A DNA stretch of 64,000 bases from positions 1 through 64,000 of the forward strand of contig JAQGBZ010000153.1 of the NCBI GenBank assembly GCA_034687125.1, read 5' to 3'. Below are positions 38,901 to 52,842 of this stretch, one piece after another; the stretch's first letter is position 1; the number at the start of each line of letters is the position of its first letter. The notes below the pieces were generated by a model that worked only from the letters and a program-made list of their open reading frames with translations, did not search any database and was not told where the DNA came from. The DNA is from Neelides folsomi. Its lineage: Eukaryota > Arthropoda > Collembola > Neelipleona > Neelidae. A program made the position numbers and the translations under genes.

Positions 38901-41900
38901 GCTTGAATGCAATATACAAATTTGTTTCACCTCACAATCGGACCCTTTGAAATTTGTTCTCCTACTTAACGTGCAGAACAGAAGTAAAGTCGTAAAGCAC
39001 TAATGACAAGATTTTAATTCTTTTTAATTTTTTAACCAACAAGCCTTATAAGCTTGTAATGGATGCTTAAAAGGATATAAGTACAGATACATCATGTATG
39101 TATCGTGTACATATAATGTAAGTTTTACTATAAACAAGTTTTTAAGATTGTCGAACGTTCTATCTCGATCCTTAAGCACACAATCCAATAATTATCAGTT
39201 TGTATGTTTGACAAGTATCTACACATATCGTTTACATATCTCATTTGTAAATTGCTCTTATTAGTACATTTTACTGATTAGGATGACATTTTACGCATTA
39301 CGCATGGTGCCTATGAATGAATAATTTCGGCATAAATTATTGATTAGAATACTGTTGATTTTAAATATTACGTAAAATCAAACTGGATCGTTCGAGTATG
39401 TAAATTCAATAAATTCTTGGAAGAGAAATTTTTGCATATTGAATTCATAATTATGTGACCAAATCAAATCAATTTATGAGACTTTAATATTTAATTGTTT
39501 TCTAAACTATAGATGGGAATTGAGGAAGTAAATTTTTAAACCAATCTTTTTATCCTCATCAATGTGAAATGCATTATTGAACCATTTGTGTAAATAAATA
39601 TGCATGAAAGGAGTTTTTACTGTTTGAGAGGCTGCAGAGGAAGTCCTTATAGGAATCATCTGGAAGCTTTCCAATTCGCTAATGATCATCTGAAGACTAA
39701 AGAAATATTTATAAAATAAGGAATGCTAATCAATACTTTGCGAACAATGAGTGTCATGATAATTGCAACTTACCAATTAAGAGTGGGCGAATTCTGTCCC
39801 GGAAATTATTATTGTTTTCAAAACTTAATGCCAATAATGCATTTACTCTCGAGTCTCGAGTGATTTGTTGTTAGTCGGCTTACAATTCAATAAATCTTTA
39901 ACATTTTAAAGGATCAAACGTTTTCAGTAATTATACTTCCCTTAATTGCATATCAGTAAGGAGCATTTAAAACAAATAAATGTGAAAGAATCTTGATTTC
40001 TATTACTTTTTTCCTTCTAATGTATTTCTAACAGATTACATGTTATTTAATCATTAGTATGCGTCAAACGAAAAGAGATGAGAATGAGAAACACATTATC
40101 TTAGCGCTAGATATTAAATCATATCGTAATCATAAGCCAAAATGAAATAAACTATACATTAACAATATATCATGTATCTTATGAAGAATTCATTTAAAAT
40201 CTTCTTTACCTGCGCGGTCTCTTCAAGAATCAAACGTAATTCACTCAAATGTAATATCTTTCCTACATGAGTAAATGAGTACCGTATTTTGTACTTATAA
40301 GAACTAATAGAAAAAGATTAACAATTTGGCTACTTGTGAAAGAACCAAGAAAAATATGAAAATTAAATGAAGTAAAGATGAAAAAATTAAAAATTATCAA
40401 AGAACAGAAGCAACATCTTAAAGACCTCAAGGCAAATTTGTCACTTTATAAATCACAGCTTTTGAGGTGTGCGATTCTTTTCTTTAATATGCTTAGCAGA
40501 AAATTAACTGATGTGTATGCCGTTACATTAAACTTTACCATTTTTCCTTTGTGGTGATCTTTGTAATGAAAGTGGGGGTTCCAAGCTGAGATGTCGCAAG
40601 TTGTAATTATCGAAAGATGTAATTAAGTAGGTGAGCAGAGACGAGTTCTCAATGGGCCGCACCCTCCTGGGGCAACTCTTTGTTAATATTAATCAACAGG
40701 TGAATGAGATCTCGGGATGGTGGGAGATGCGAGGATGTCGGCCGGATGGAAACACAGCTGCGAATGCCAGGCAAAAAGAACACAGCTATGCCAACATCTT
40801 GCCTCATCCTCGTCACCTCGGTCTGAAGGGCTGGACACTGGAGAAATGACAATGGCGGATGGCCAGACTGGCGATCCGCATGGCGTTGGCGTGGGAGTTG
40901 GATAGAGATAAGATACCGTCCGTCTTTGTCTCCTTCCAGAGGACCGAGAAAAAAGCACAGAAGATGAACAAGTCCAATTGAAGAATGAGAGTAAAGGAAA
41001 TAATATATAAATATTAAGTCTCGGCTCCAATATTCCAACTGAGATTTCTCATACAAGTTAGGTTATATGTAAGTAGGGCCAACAATGGAGGGTCCAAAAA
41101 TACTTTCCCGTGTCAATATTGACTCTTCTCATCTCATCTCTTAAAAATTTCCTTCACTTTACTTATGACTTATCATTTGTACACCTGTCGTAAACAGAAT
41201 GAGCCTTGGTTTCTCCGATCTTCCTCACCTTTCCAATTCTTTCCAATTTGTCTCTCCGCTCCTTCTTTTTCAGTCGGAGTGTAAATTTTAGAAGGAGAGG
41301 CCATTGGGATTCTCTTCATCCTCACAGACCTGTTAAAAGACATAAATGTTAATAAGAGTCAATATGACGAAGAATTTGGCCGTTGACTCGACGCACCTCT
41401 TATTCTCAACATCTCCATTTTCTTATTCATAAATACAATACAGACTTATTGTAGATATCATATCTTTCTGCATGTATGAATATTACATGTAATAAGTATG
41501 TTTGGTTATTTAAAATCTGAAGGTATATATTCATTATCTTGAGTCATGAATTCGTAAAGAAACTTTTACATTTATTTGTTCAAACAAGACAAAGTGGATT
41601 CATGAATGTCATCAGATCTTTGTGAGACTTGGAGATATCGGCAGCTTATTATACTGATAGAAAATACTTATCTGTGTATAATGCAAACAATAATTCATGC
41701 TCTTAGAATTTAGTAGTAATATGATATCGATGTATTAGTTTTAAGTACCAAAGCCCAAGAGTAAGGAAAATGAAAGATGATACTTAAGCTGATGGATTCA
41801 TTTTCTTTTACGTGTAACAGATAAGCTGATTAACAAGTTCAGACTTCATTCTGAAACCATTTACTCTCATCATTTACTACTACTAAAATTCTCTTTCTCA

Positions 41901-43688
41901 GACCATCACATACAGTCAGTAGATATGCACTATGTAGTAAATTTAGTAAAAAATATATTGTACAGAAAGTTAATTCACAAGTAAACGGCATTTTAATTTA
42001 ACATTTTACTAATTAACGAACAGAGACAAAAAATTTATTTTATGTATGATAATAATGATAAAGTAAGAATGATTCGACAACTATTTTGGATGACGTCGTA
42101 TTGTACTATTTAAAAGGTTCAAATTACAGATCCATGTACTGTTTGTGTAAGCTGACGAAGAAAATGTTTGACATGAAATAAAAATTGCTTATTAATATGG
42201 TAGAATAGCTTTTATATTTGGCCTGTTTTTAACGGCAATACATAAGTGTAAGTGCATAAATATAATTAACATACTTTAAGTAATAACTAACATATCATTA
42301 AAAGAGAAAAGTTAAAAATTTTAGAGATGGATGTGAATTAACCGTCTTTAAAATAAATATCTTTAAGTTCTACAAGATTATAAAATATGTAGCTAGTGTT
42401 GGTTAAATACGATATATGATTGTCAACTTTTAATGTTAGATTTATAAAAAATACTTTATGCAAAATATGCATAAAAAATAATTACATTATGAAATAACAT
42501 AATGCGCTTAAATAATGATTCAGGAATTCATGCTGTAGTTGTTAATTATAAAAGGGAAAAGTTCAATTAACAAAGTTGACTGATGGTGCTAAAACAGCAA
42601 TTTAGATTATGATTTTATGATATAGAAATTCCAGTTTATTCATGACATATTTAGGAATAGAAGGTTTACAATATTTATTGTGCATAGAACATAAAGATAA
42701 CACACACTATACTGATATATGTATTATTCTCTAATTACTAATTAGCATTCGGGAACTTATTAAAAATTAAAATTATGTATTAGTAATTATGTAAATGTGC
42801 TCAGATGGAATTAATAAAGATCGATTAATGACTTAAATGTTGTAAGTAAATGATCTTTTTGCTAGAATTACAATTTAGAAACACGAAAGAATTAAATCGG
42901 CGACTGAACGTAATCTAAAAAATAAAACTTCAATTGAATCTAATTACAATTTATATTTGTTATAGACGTATACATAATCTATTGATTGTGATTGAAATAC
43001 ACCTTAACCTTACAATTATCTCATAATTTCTTTACTATAAAGAAATATTAGGTACGTTAAATTATATTTTATATACAATTAGGTCTGTATATTTTTTAAA
43101 ATTTCATGTATTTAAAATCTGACCCATAATTGTATAACACCATAATTTGTATCATAATTTATTTTAGTGGGATTTGATTGACTTGTAGTAATAGTCATGA
43201 GTTAAAATAAATAAACTATATATTTGAAGGTACAATAGTTTGGACGTTAGAATATTGAAACTATATTACTGTATAATGTAATAATACGTAATATTTAGAT
43301 ATATTTTTATATGTACATATTTAGAACATATGGTATAAGTATAACATAAGTTTATCCTCACATATAACTTTATACCTCTTTGTAAATTTATCATAAAATA
43401 AATACATGAATATACTTACAATAATTAAAATATAGCACAATGAAAAAGTAAATATAGATAAATACGAAAAGTTATGTTTCTTAAATCTATAATTATCTAG
43501 ACAAAAAATCTATAATATAAAAGAGATATAAAATGACAAAAAATTTCTATTAAAAGTATTCATACATACATTATAATTAAAAGGCTTGTTAAAGTATTTT
43601 CACAATCTGAATTACAAACTAAAGTTTTGACTTAATCATAATTGGCATTATTCTGAAATTGGAATTATTCAGACAATAAGATTCCGTA
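35971..43688. other. 7.7-kb gene-poor interval
   Basis: No convincing gene model was found. Two parts stand out. A GC-richer island at about 40617-40960 has overlapping ORFs on both strands but no recognisable protein. An isolated exon-like unit on the minus strand lies at 41229-41329. The rest is AT-rich sequence without inverted-repeat elements that I could see. It may hold regulatory sequence for the chitin-binding gene or long non-coding transcripts. Confidence 0.5.
41229..41329 (-). other. orphan exon-like unit, 30 codons from ATG to donor
   Basis: On the minus strand an acceptor (TTTTAACAG) precedes 41329. An ATG at 41319 opens 30 codons (MKRIPMASPSKIYTPTEKEG, then AERQIGKNWK) that run into a GTGAGG donor after 41229, in phase 1. 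No partner exon with matching phase was found: the second exon of the chitin-binding gene needs phase 2. It may be an alternative 5' exon, part of an unseen gene, or chance. Confidence 0.3.
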
Positions 43689-46600
43689 TTACATTGCGTA
43701 TTCCGAAGGTGAAGAAGATAATGAAGTTTGACGTAAAAGACGCTTTGATTTAAACCCATCAATCAAATTCGTCATGTTGATTTTGGACTCAAAAAAGTCC
43801 GCAAGAGTTTGTTCAGTCAAAACTGATGCTAAAAACTGCTCAAAGCTAATTCTCCAACCCTCCATTGAATCGTCTTCTTTCTGCTATTAATAAAATGAAC
43901 AATTAATTATTATATGAAAACCATTCATGTCATTATTATCACTATTACAATAAATATTAACATTAAAATATCATAAATGAACAGATATTATGTAAAATAA
44001 TCAAATTATACCTTTAAAGCTGCTTCATCAAAATCTCCTTTCCCGTCACTTGTTCCTTTCCCCTTTTCTTGATTTGGTGATTTATTTGTGTGGTTTTTTC
44101 CAGCTTCACCAAGTTTAATCAAAAGATTTCCAACACTCACAATTGAATGATACGCCCGTTGTTGATCTTTTTGATGAATGAAGATGTCATAGAATGTTTT
44201 CCACATTGCAATGAAATGTACTTGATCCATTTGTGAGATAATTTTCGCATCGGTACATGCAGCATCCTTAAGAGCAAGAAGCCCTTCTGCAAATAGAAAA
44301 CATTTATTAAGCATTGACTTATTTCCTTTAAGAAAGCGAATAGAAAAACGAAATTATAAATATTTACCTGATAATCGTTTGTGTGATTTTCCTGATGATT
44401 TTGAAGGACTCAAAAGATTCTCCCCATTATAAACGCTTTGTATACTTGAAAAGAATTCGCTTGCTTCGGTTCCAACTTCAGCTCCATCGTCAGCTATTAA
44501 AATGTAATAAAAATTGTGATTAAATTGATAAAAAAGCACAATGAAAAAAATAATTATAAACAAAATTTAACTTATTGTGTAGCTAAATTAGGGTTTAATG
44601 ACTTACGTGTGTTAGGAATGTCGGTATTTAAAAGAGGAGGAAGATGCAAGCAAAATAGGAATTTCAATCTCTTCGTCGGCTCTGCTTGACCAGTTATGTA
44701 AAGTATGTAGACTAGATCGCTGAACGTGATATATCCATCGGAATCAAGATCAAATATCTACAAAAAATTATTAATTAATTCCTATATACATTCCTGTATG
44801 CATTTTACAATACAATAAGTCTATTATGCATAGGAATTTTTAAATCATAAGCTTACCTTGAAAATGCGTTGGATCAATGGTGCAAGATTAGGATTTCCAT
44901 TTGATCCCCAGGGTGAAAAGGCCATAAAGGCATTTTTAAATTGTTCCAAATCCATAAGCTGATGTTGATGTTGTGTGCATTGTTGTTCATCTGAAGTTGC
45001 CACTGCAGCTTGAGATCCACAGGCAACTTGCCAAAGATGATCTCCACGAACCAACAGGAAAAGCTCCTATAAAAAATGACTTTTACAATAATTGTTTCCT
45101 TTAAACTTAATTACTAATTAAATATCTAATTAGACTAGGTAATTACGAATATCTGTAATGTACCTTAATTTCTTTTTGATCAAAAAGACCAGAAAAGGTG
45201 ACACTTCTGAGAGCGTTTCTCATTGCAACATCTTCCAAAGTTTGAACAACTTTAAGTCGATGTTTCAATCTCAACCTTTCAATTTGATGTGCGCTAATTA
45301 AACCCCCAAACTTCCTATAAGATTCATAAACGAGAGTTTCAATCGCAATGCTTTTCTTGTGACTCTTTTCCATTCTGCTCTTCGGTCCAATCGGAGTTCC
45401 AACTGGTACTGTCTTGAAAGAAGGCGGGCTTGGTGATTTGCTCAAGAGATCTTCACCAATATCAATGAGTTCTTCTTCAACGATGTAAATTCCATTAAGG
45501 TAATCAGAAAGAAGTTGCATGGCTTCTCCTTCATCTTTACATTTCAAAATTCCTTCTTCGTTCGACTCAAGAATTGTTAAAGCTATTTGGAAAGCCATTT
45601 TAGCTCCATCGAAAAAGAATGAATCGATGATGTAAACAGCACAATCGTAAGACATTACGCTATAAAGTCAAAATATAAATATTAAAATAGTCGTGATAAT
45701 ATATAATTATTGTTAAATATTGTAGTTTGGTTCTTCCGCTTCCCCCAATAACTTTTAATTTAATATTGATTAAATATTCTATATAAAATATTAATTATTC
45801 ATACCTTAAAAAGAGAGTAAGGAACCAAGAAAGGCAAATCATTCCAATCATTCCAAGCTTATTTAAATGAGCGTGTAATTTCGGTGCATGTTTTTCTAAA
45901 AGCTCGTCCATAACAGCTTGATCGACAAGAGCTCCAACAACTCGTCGATTGTAATAATCCGGAAGAAGACGTTCACAAATTGCCACAAGGAGCCAAAAAG
46001 CTTCTTCTTCTGCACAATAAAGAAGGAGAACCGAAGCGACCATATTCATCGCTTGACAATATCCAATTTGAGGATTTCGATGGGCATATGAACAAAGAAC
46101 TCTTCGGAGTGCGTCAAGACCAGCTTCTTCGTGGAAGGCAGGATGTTCAGGCAAAGAGCGATGAAGATCTCTTTCAATTTCTTCATTTGACTGACATTTC
46201 TTTGCAAGGGATTGTTCAACAAGGTAAGAATAATGCCCAACATTCGTGACCATGTCATTGTATGCTCCAGAGTAAATGAGCCATATCTCTGATCGGAATT
46301 TGTCCGGGATTCCTGAAACGACAAGTCGTGCAGTTTCAACGGTTCGATACATTGAAATGGATCGACCGTATTCTTCAAAATGTTTCAACCACAATTTTTC
46401 TTTGTTGGTTTCGCTGGATAAAACTTCTCCAAGAATGGGCAATGGAAATAATTCCATTAGTGGTTGATTCAAAATTCCATCAACTGAAACATAATATATA
46501 ATATAAAAACAAAATTTTATTTATTATTTAAATATTAATTGAAAACTGTTATTATATATGTGATAAATCGAATTTTTTCTAACCGTATAATCGTCTGGTT

Positions 46601-49105
46601 TTTTCTTCATCTGATGATTCTAAAAGCACGAAGCTATTGGAAGAACTGCTCAAACTTGTAGAATCAGATCTGCATTAAATATATAAAAATCATATTTTAA
46701 TTAAGACTTATCTAATTTTTATGAAGAAAATGTAAAATGAAGAATCTCTTACATTGAAGGAGCAGTGGTAGTTTTAGCCAAAAGCTCAGACAACTTTTGA
46801 ACCAAAAAATCACGATCTTCAATCTGTGTAAATAAAAATGAAGCCTTCAACTTGGTTGAAAAATGAATAGAACGATCGCCAAGACTTTTCGAGGAAGCTT
46901 TCTCTATCACAGTCACATCTCTCAAAGGAATTATCACACTCAACAAATTTTGCACCTAGAGAAGAAAATTGCCATTTTTTATTTTAACCATGATTTATAC
47001 AATAAATTTTAATTTTTTAAAATAAACTTTGTAGTAAAGCAAGTACCTTGCTTTGAAAGCACACGTAATTGTTTGAAATATACATCGTTCCAGAAACTTG
47101 TTTTTTGTCAAACGGAGTCCAAATGGAGCAGTTTGGAATTGTACCATCAAGTTTCTCCTCAGCTGGTAATCGAAACGTAGTTCGAAATGCTTCTGAAAGA
47201 GCTTTTGCATCTAAATCTCTTTTAAGATAACTCGACTTTCTTGGCACATTTTTACTCAATTTAGAGAGTAGATCTTTATCTTCTTGAAAGCTCTCTTCAT
47301 CTATCAATCTAAAAATCATTTAAAATATTACCAATATGAATTCCAAATATAAAATTAATTCACAATTATTTCAATTACTGTTTCATGGCTAAGTTGGCAA
47401 GTTGGCTCATCAACTTGTACGCTTCTGACTTGTGCATAAACATTGAAAAATGATGCTGAAATTATTTTAAAATATAAAAATTATTTAAACAGTTTGAAAT
47501 TAATAAGCAGAATAGTAATGATAATGATAGTTATATAGCTTACATCAGTCTCACGAGTTGAAACTCGAATTGAATCAGGAAAAAGGAATGAATTGGTTTT
47601 TTCTAAGCCAGTAACTTCTGTCCAACGTAGAATAATTTTCGTCTCTTTTCCAAGCAAATAGGAGTAAAAGCACAAATGTGACACGCTTAGATATGTCCAT
47701 CCTTGACGAGGAACGCTTCCTTTCCAGTAGCTAATGTTGGTCAAATATATTTAATTAAGTTTAATAAGTTAAGACTAGATTGAAAATTAACTAACAATTA
47801 CTGTTAAATTTCGATAAGTTCGGCCGTTCGATTTCTCATAAATTAAAATATTCTTAGTAACAACATAAAATTTTAACTCTTTTGCCCAATCCTTGGTATT
47901 AATTAATAATTTAATAATTTGAATAATTAGAACCTTATTAATTATAGCTTTGTGACCTTATTTAACACCTCAGGTTAAAAAAACGTTATATTTATTTAGC
48001 ATCCATTTTAATTATTATTAGTCAAGTTATCTTTTAGTTTTTTACATTAATTAAATTACTAAATTAAAGATATGTCTATGAGGTTAATTTTATATTCGTT
48101 CCTACTAGTTTATTAAATTGGAGAATTGCAGGGTATGCGAAGTTAACAGTAATACCAAGGTCAGGGCAAATGAGTTAAAATTTTATGTTGTTACTAAGAA
48201 TATTTTAATTTATGAGAAATCGAACGGCCGAACTTATCGAAATTTAACAGTACCTATGTCGGTTAACATACCTGCAGGAATAATAATTAATCAATTTTTC
48301 TTCAGCAGGCATATCAAACAATCTCCGGAATTTTTGGGAAGCCGTCCGAAATGATAGTGACTCAGCATCTAAAAACGAACCATTGAACTTTTATTTACAA
48401 AAGTAACAATTACATTTAAGGTTTCTATTCTTTAAAAGATCATCCCGAATTAAACTATAACTTTTATATTAAAATAATGCATAACATAAATATTAAAAAT
48501 TACCTTCGTTGGCTCCAGAAGCAGGGAGTGCATGTGCAACTAGTGATTCCATTTTGCACTTGACAAAGTCTGTCACTTGATCCTCATCGTCAAAAGCTGA
48601 TAAAGTTGGCATTAAATTCTTTTCGATCCATTCCCAATCTTCAACAATTTCCTTATTATGAAGAGAACAAGCGACCACTGTAATGATAATAATATATTAA
48701 ATATGCATGAAATTAGCGATAAAATTCGAATTTGATCAATTATTAAATAAACTTTAAAAATTTACAGTAATAAACTTCAGAATTTGGAGTTTGATGAAGA
48801 ATTCTGTAAGGAGGTGGTTTTGAATCTAATACAGTGTCCAAAGTTCCAACGATCAGAGAAGCGAAATCCTTCTTACCACTTCCGTGACCTCTTCTTTTTT
48901 GAAGGAAGAAAAATAAGTTGGATCTTTCAGTAACCCTAAAAGGTCACAAATATATTAGATTACATCTTTCCAATTATAATAAATAGCTAAAGGTGAAGTA
49001 TTAAAATAAATATTTTTTCTGTTAAATCTCAAAAGTACTAATTTGTTAAAATTGAACTTACCAAAATGCATTGGCCACAAGAATTTCATCTGGTTTAACC
49101 CACAT
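43689..49105 (-). CDS. TBC1D9: TBC1D9-family Rab GTPase-activating protein
   Basis: Family role: GAP for Rab GTPases in endomembrane traffic. Sixteen exons join in frame to 1143 aa: 49062-49105, 48766-48935, 48504-48677, 48272-48368, 47544-47730, 47379-47455, 47047-47308, 46753-46955, 46584-46669, 45805-46483, 45164-45659, 44857-45066, 44607-44757, 44368-44493, 44012-44286, 43689-43883. The start [20 protein letters not shown] is typical. Two GRAM domains follow ([38 protein letters not shown]). The TBC domain from about residue 450 has the arginine finger in [15 protein letters not shown] and the glutamine finger in [10 protein letters not shown], so catalysis looks intact. One canonical EF-hand loop ([12 protein letters not shown]) lies near residue 898. 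Intron 4 carries a MITE. Confidence 0.93.
47801..48250. mobile_element. 450-bp TA-flanked MITE in a TBC1D9 intron
   Basis: Ends 47801-47901 and 48150-48250 are inverted repeats of about 100 bp with only a few mismatches, starting CTGTTAAATTTCGATAAGTT. TA flanks both ends (47799-47800, 48251-48252). The interior is AT-rich and has no transposase motif. Insertion lies 20 bp inside the intron from the splice donor at 48271. The high identity of the arms points to recent activity. Confidence 0.92.
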
Positions 49106-51172
49106 TTTCACTTTTTGGTAAAGGAAGATAAAAAAGTTTTTTGCTGATTTGAAATTGTTACAAAGAAATCCTTTAAATTTTTAACATTAATAATATAAAT
49201 GCAAAATTCTATCCTCGTTGTTCAAATATTTATTATCTATTGCCCTTTTAATATTTTAAATATTTTAAATACTAACAAAATATGATTTAGAGTTCGAAAT
49301 TGATTTTGATAATTTTAAACTGTTAGTACATTCTTATCGTGAATATAACTCTTATGTAGTAATAATATAAAAGAATATAACTAACACACGAGGAAGTTGT
49401 TAATTAGCTTGATAACAATGATAAGATGAAAAGGGACGAACTATTGATAAAATTGACAAAATGACCTTTTCTTCTCCACTATTCTCTTTATCTTTTAGAG
49501 TTCATTTTGAGGGAAAACAAACAGAATTACGAGCTCGAAGCTCAACTTGGACCTTGAACCATCGGAATATCGAGATGTTGTCTTTATTTATTTGGGTGTT
49601 TGCACTTTAGAACAGACCTCCTTCTATCTTCTGAAATACAAATAGAATTAATGATTATGATTAAACAACGAATCAACTTTCACTTTATAACTACATTCGA
49701 ATATTTTTAATAATATTTATTAAGTGTATGATTCAAAAGAAATAGTCTTGTATTCGTACATGTAGATGAAAATCTTGTAAACTATTTATAAGATTGGAAA
49801 TCGAAAATCTACTTTAAAATCTTTGTGATCACAATTTAAAAGTTAATCAATTTAGTTAAAAAAACACGGCGTAAAAGGATTAATTTTGTAAAAACTGCTA
49901 ACAATTTTAATTCTTTCACCCAAGCGGAATCTTGATGACGATTATGATAAAAATTTTATTAATTGATTTACCTTCAAACCACTAGCTCCAAATGTCGTGG
50001 ATTCGTAGCTTAAATATTTAACTTTCATATTAGAAGAGAACAAAAGAAGGAACAAGGAGATTCCTTTATTTATAATTTGCCAAAGCTGATTGGAGAGTTT
50101 GTCGCTGAATCTAATCTGGTTATTTAAAGTTGCAAATAAGTTAAATACACAGACTACATAAACATTTTTATGTATTAACTGCAGCTTGAAGTCTCAATGA
50201 CCTTTAAGATGACGAACAAGATGAGAATGGTTCTGTCATAAACGCAAATATTTCCCATGTGGTTTTACATTGTGAGAAAGGTGTGTGGATTGGATTCGGG
50301 CAGAAGGCGATTCGGTCGCAAAACTCCGTCGCAATAAACATATGGGCGAAAACTTGAACGAGCTCCAGTTCCAAAACTTAAATCCGATTTCAATCTTTTC
50401 TCAAAAAGAGTGGTTAATTAAATAGAACAAACTTTTATTCCAATTTAATATAAACTTTAAAACAATTAATGTCAATAGCAAAACTAATAGTGTATTGATA
50501 ACTTTGAATTCACCGTCAGTTTAAATATAAATAATTATTACATGTATTAATGTAATACTGTTGTTAAAAAAATTAATAGTATTTATTTCACATACACACT
50601 TATAGCACCTCATTTTTTGCGTTGTTTTCCGTAATATAAAATTAAGGATTTAACACATAAATGAATCGAACTTTATATAATAGTCTTGTGGTTGTTTACT
50701 CTTAATGTAATCTATATGTACAAGATATAATTCTATAAACCTAATTTAACCATAAAAGGAGTAAAACCGCACTGGCGGTATTATGGAGTCATAAAAGGGT
50801 TAATCGATAGAGTTGTTGTATATAGCAAATAAATAAGACTAACATTATCAATAAAAAATTGTTTATTGGATATTGAAGTGAGGTATTCTATTAGTACATT
50901 AATTACAATTACACTTATTCAGTGTCTGAAAACGATTAAAAGATTGATTTGAAAAATGTAATACCCCTTATTTAGAAACATTTTTTCAATATTTCAATAA
51001 TCTGATTTGTATATTAAATACAACTAACCAAAAATATTTTACTATATTCGTGTTGTTTATGCTAATTATATGGAAGTTTAATCAATTACTAAAACATGAT
51101 AAAAGAACTTGATCGTTGATCGAAGTGATTTGTTAAAGTTTTGTTTTTCATTGTTTGTCACAACATTCGAAA
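49106..51172. other. intergenic between divergent TBC1D9 and VAMP4
   Basis: About 2 kb. The two start codons face outward, so both promoters lie here. I see no exon chain or mobile element. A GC-richer patch at about 50280-50360 has no evident function. Confidence 0.5.
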
Positions 51173-51987
51173 ATGACATCGAAATTTCGAAGAAAGCTCT
51201 CTATTGGAGATATGCATCATGCAGATGATGATGAAATGGACGATTTATTGGGAGCTGAAAATACTCCCAATGTGGATGAAGATTTGATTGAAGATGAAAA
51301 TAATGAAGATTTCTTCCTAAACGGTCCAAAACCAATTTTAAGTCTTTTAAAAGAAGTTGAGGAGACTGAAGGCAAGTCTATTCCAAAATCGAAAAGTGTG
51401 AGGTTTCAAGTACCTGAAGTTGAACTTGAAGGAACAGAACATGGGGAAGCTAATCATACAATTCATCATAGCAAAAAACAGGTTAAATAAATGTCCATAT
51501 ATTTAACACTTGTCTTATGAATATCAGTCATTTAATATAAAAAAACGATTTTTTGATTAATTGTTGATAATCCTTTCAGATTGATGAAGTTACAGAAGTG
51601 ATGAAAAATAATATTGAAAGACTTTTAGATCGAGAATCAGATCTGGATTATCTAGCTGAAATGTCAGATCAAGTAAGAATAAAATGCATATATTTTAATA
51701 ATACCAATCTTGATATATTTAGTCTATGAAAATGATTAATGTACATGTATCTAATATGCATATTAAAATATCAGAATCTGCAAATAATATTAAATGTTAA
51801 CATTATAATTTAACACTCATAATATTTTTTCTAGATGAACTTTTCAAGCGATATTTACCATCAGTCTGTAGACCATCTTAGGAGAAAGCGGAAGTGGAGA
51901 CAAGCAAGAACTCGTCTTGTTTTTTCAGCTTTACTTTCAATCATATTATTTATAATTGTGATATATATAGTGAGTTTGATTGTTTAA
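51173..51987 (+). CDS. VAMP4: VAMP4-like R-SNARE
   Basis: VAMP4 is a tail-anchored v-SNARE that cycles between the trans-Golgi network and endosomes. Three exons (51173-51481, 51580-51672, 51835-51987) encode 184 aa; human VAMP4 is 141. The start MTSKFRRKL and the later EDFFLNGP match VAMP4. A dileucine (L25-L26) inside an acidic cluster mirrors its TGN-sorting signal. The R-SNARE motif runs from IDEVTEVMKNNIERLLDRES to SVDHLRRKRKW, with the zero-layer Arg in LLDRESDL. A C-terminal membrane helix (LVFSALLSIILFIIVIYIV) anchors it. An insert of about 45 residues before the SNARE motif explains the extra length. The last exon contains a GTGAGT that could splice to an acceptor at about 52054, giving a tail ending IYIALS. 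Confidence 0.85.
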
Positions 51988-52842
51988 TCATTTAATTTAA
52001 TTATAATTTCATTATGTAATATAATATTGTATTTTATTCCTGACTTTAAATAGGCATTATCGTAAATCCATTTATGAAATATTAAAATTCGAAATAAAAT
52101 AATTTAATAATACCTATATTGCAAAATATAAAAAGTTGAGTAAGATTAGAAAAAATGGATAAAAATTCAATAAAAATCATTTTAAACCATTAATAAATTA
52201 ATATGAAATATGATAGGAAATTTTAATTTAATTTTAAAATTAAAAGCTAAATATTTGTCAACTCTTTTTGTTTTATTGATACTCCATTAAAGGAATATAT
52301 TGGAAATGTTATGTAATATACATGAAAATATAAATACACAAAATGTATGTTAATTGAAGCGTAGGTTTCGTTACACATTAATGGATCTCATTTAAACAAT
52401 AAAAATTGTTTAGTCATTATCTAATTATTGATTTAAAAATGATATAAAACCAGTTATGAAAATTTACTGTTTATCGAGTTTAATTTATTTCAGTATCGGC
52501 ATTAATTAATAATTTATGAATACATAGTATTAAATATTTTTACTTCTCATATCATAAACTATGCTATGAATCGATATTCTTTGGCAATCATGGTTGTATA
52601 TTATATATTTTACTTCTCTATCACATCAATCAGTTAAAATTTTAACTGATTTAATGTCAATCAAAAGCTTTTAAAATGTTTGAATAATAAAGAGAATAGG
52701 ATTTGAATTCCTCAAAGAATATTTTTTCAGTCTCCTAAAATATTTAAGCGATAAAAATTAATACTTCTGCCATTTTTTAAAAAATTATTATAAAATTACA
52801 ATTGCTATTTTATTTGCATTCATTTATTTATTTAATGTTTAA
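51988..52842. other. intergenic upstream of the gustatory receptor
   Basis: About 850 bp of AT-rich sequence. A possible alternative last exon of VAMP4 (GCATTATCG then TAA) begins near 52055. Otherwise nothing was identified. Confidence 0.5.

Noticed and set aside
40649-41056. Minus-strand ORF of 135 codons in the GC island
   Set aside because: No domain, signal peptide or splice partner was visible, and ORFs overlap on both strands, as expected by chance in GC-richer DNA.
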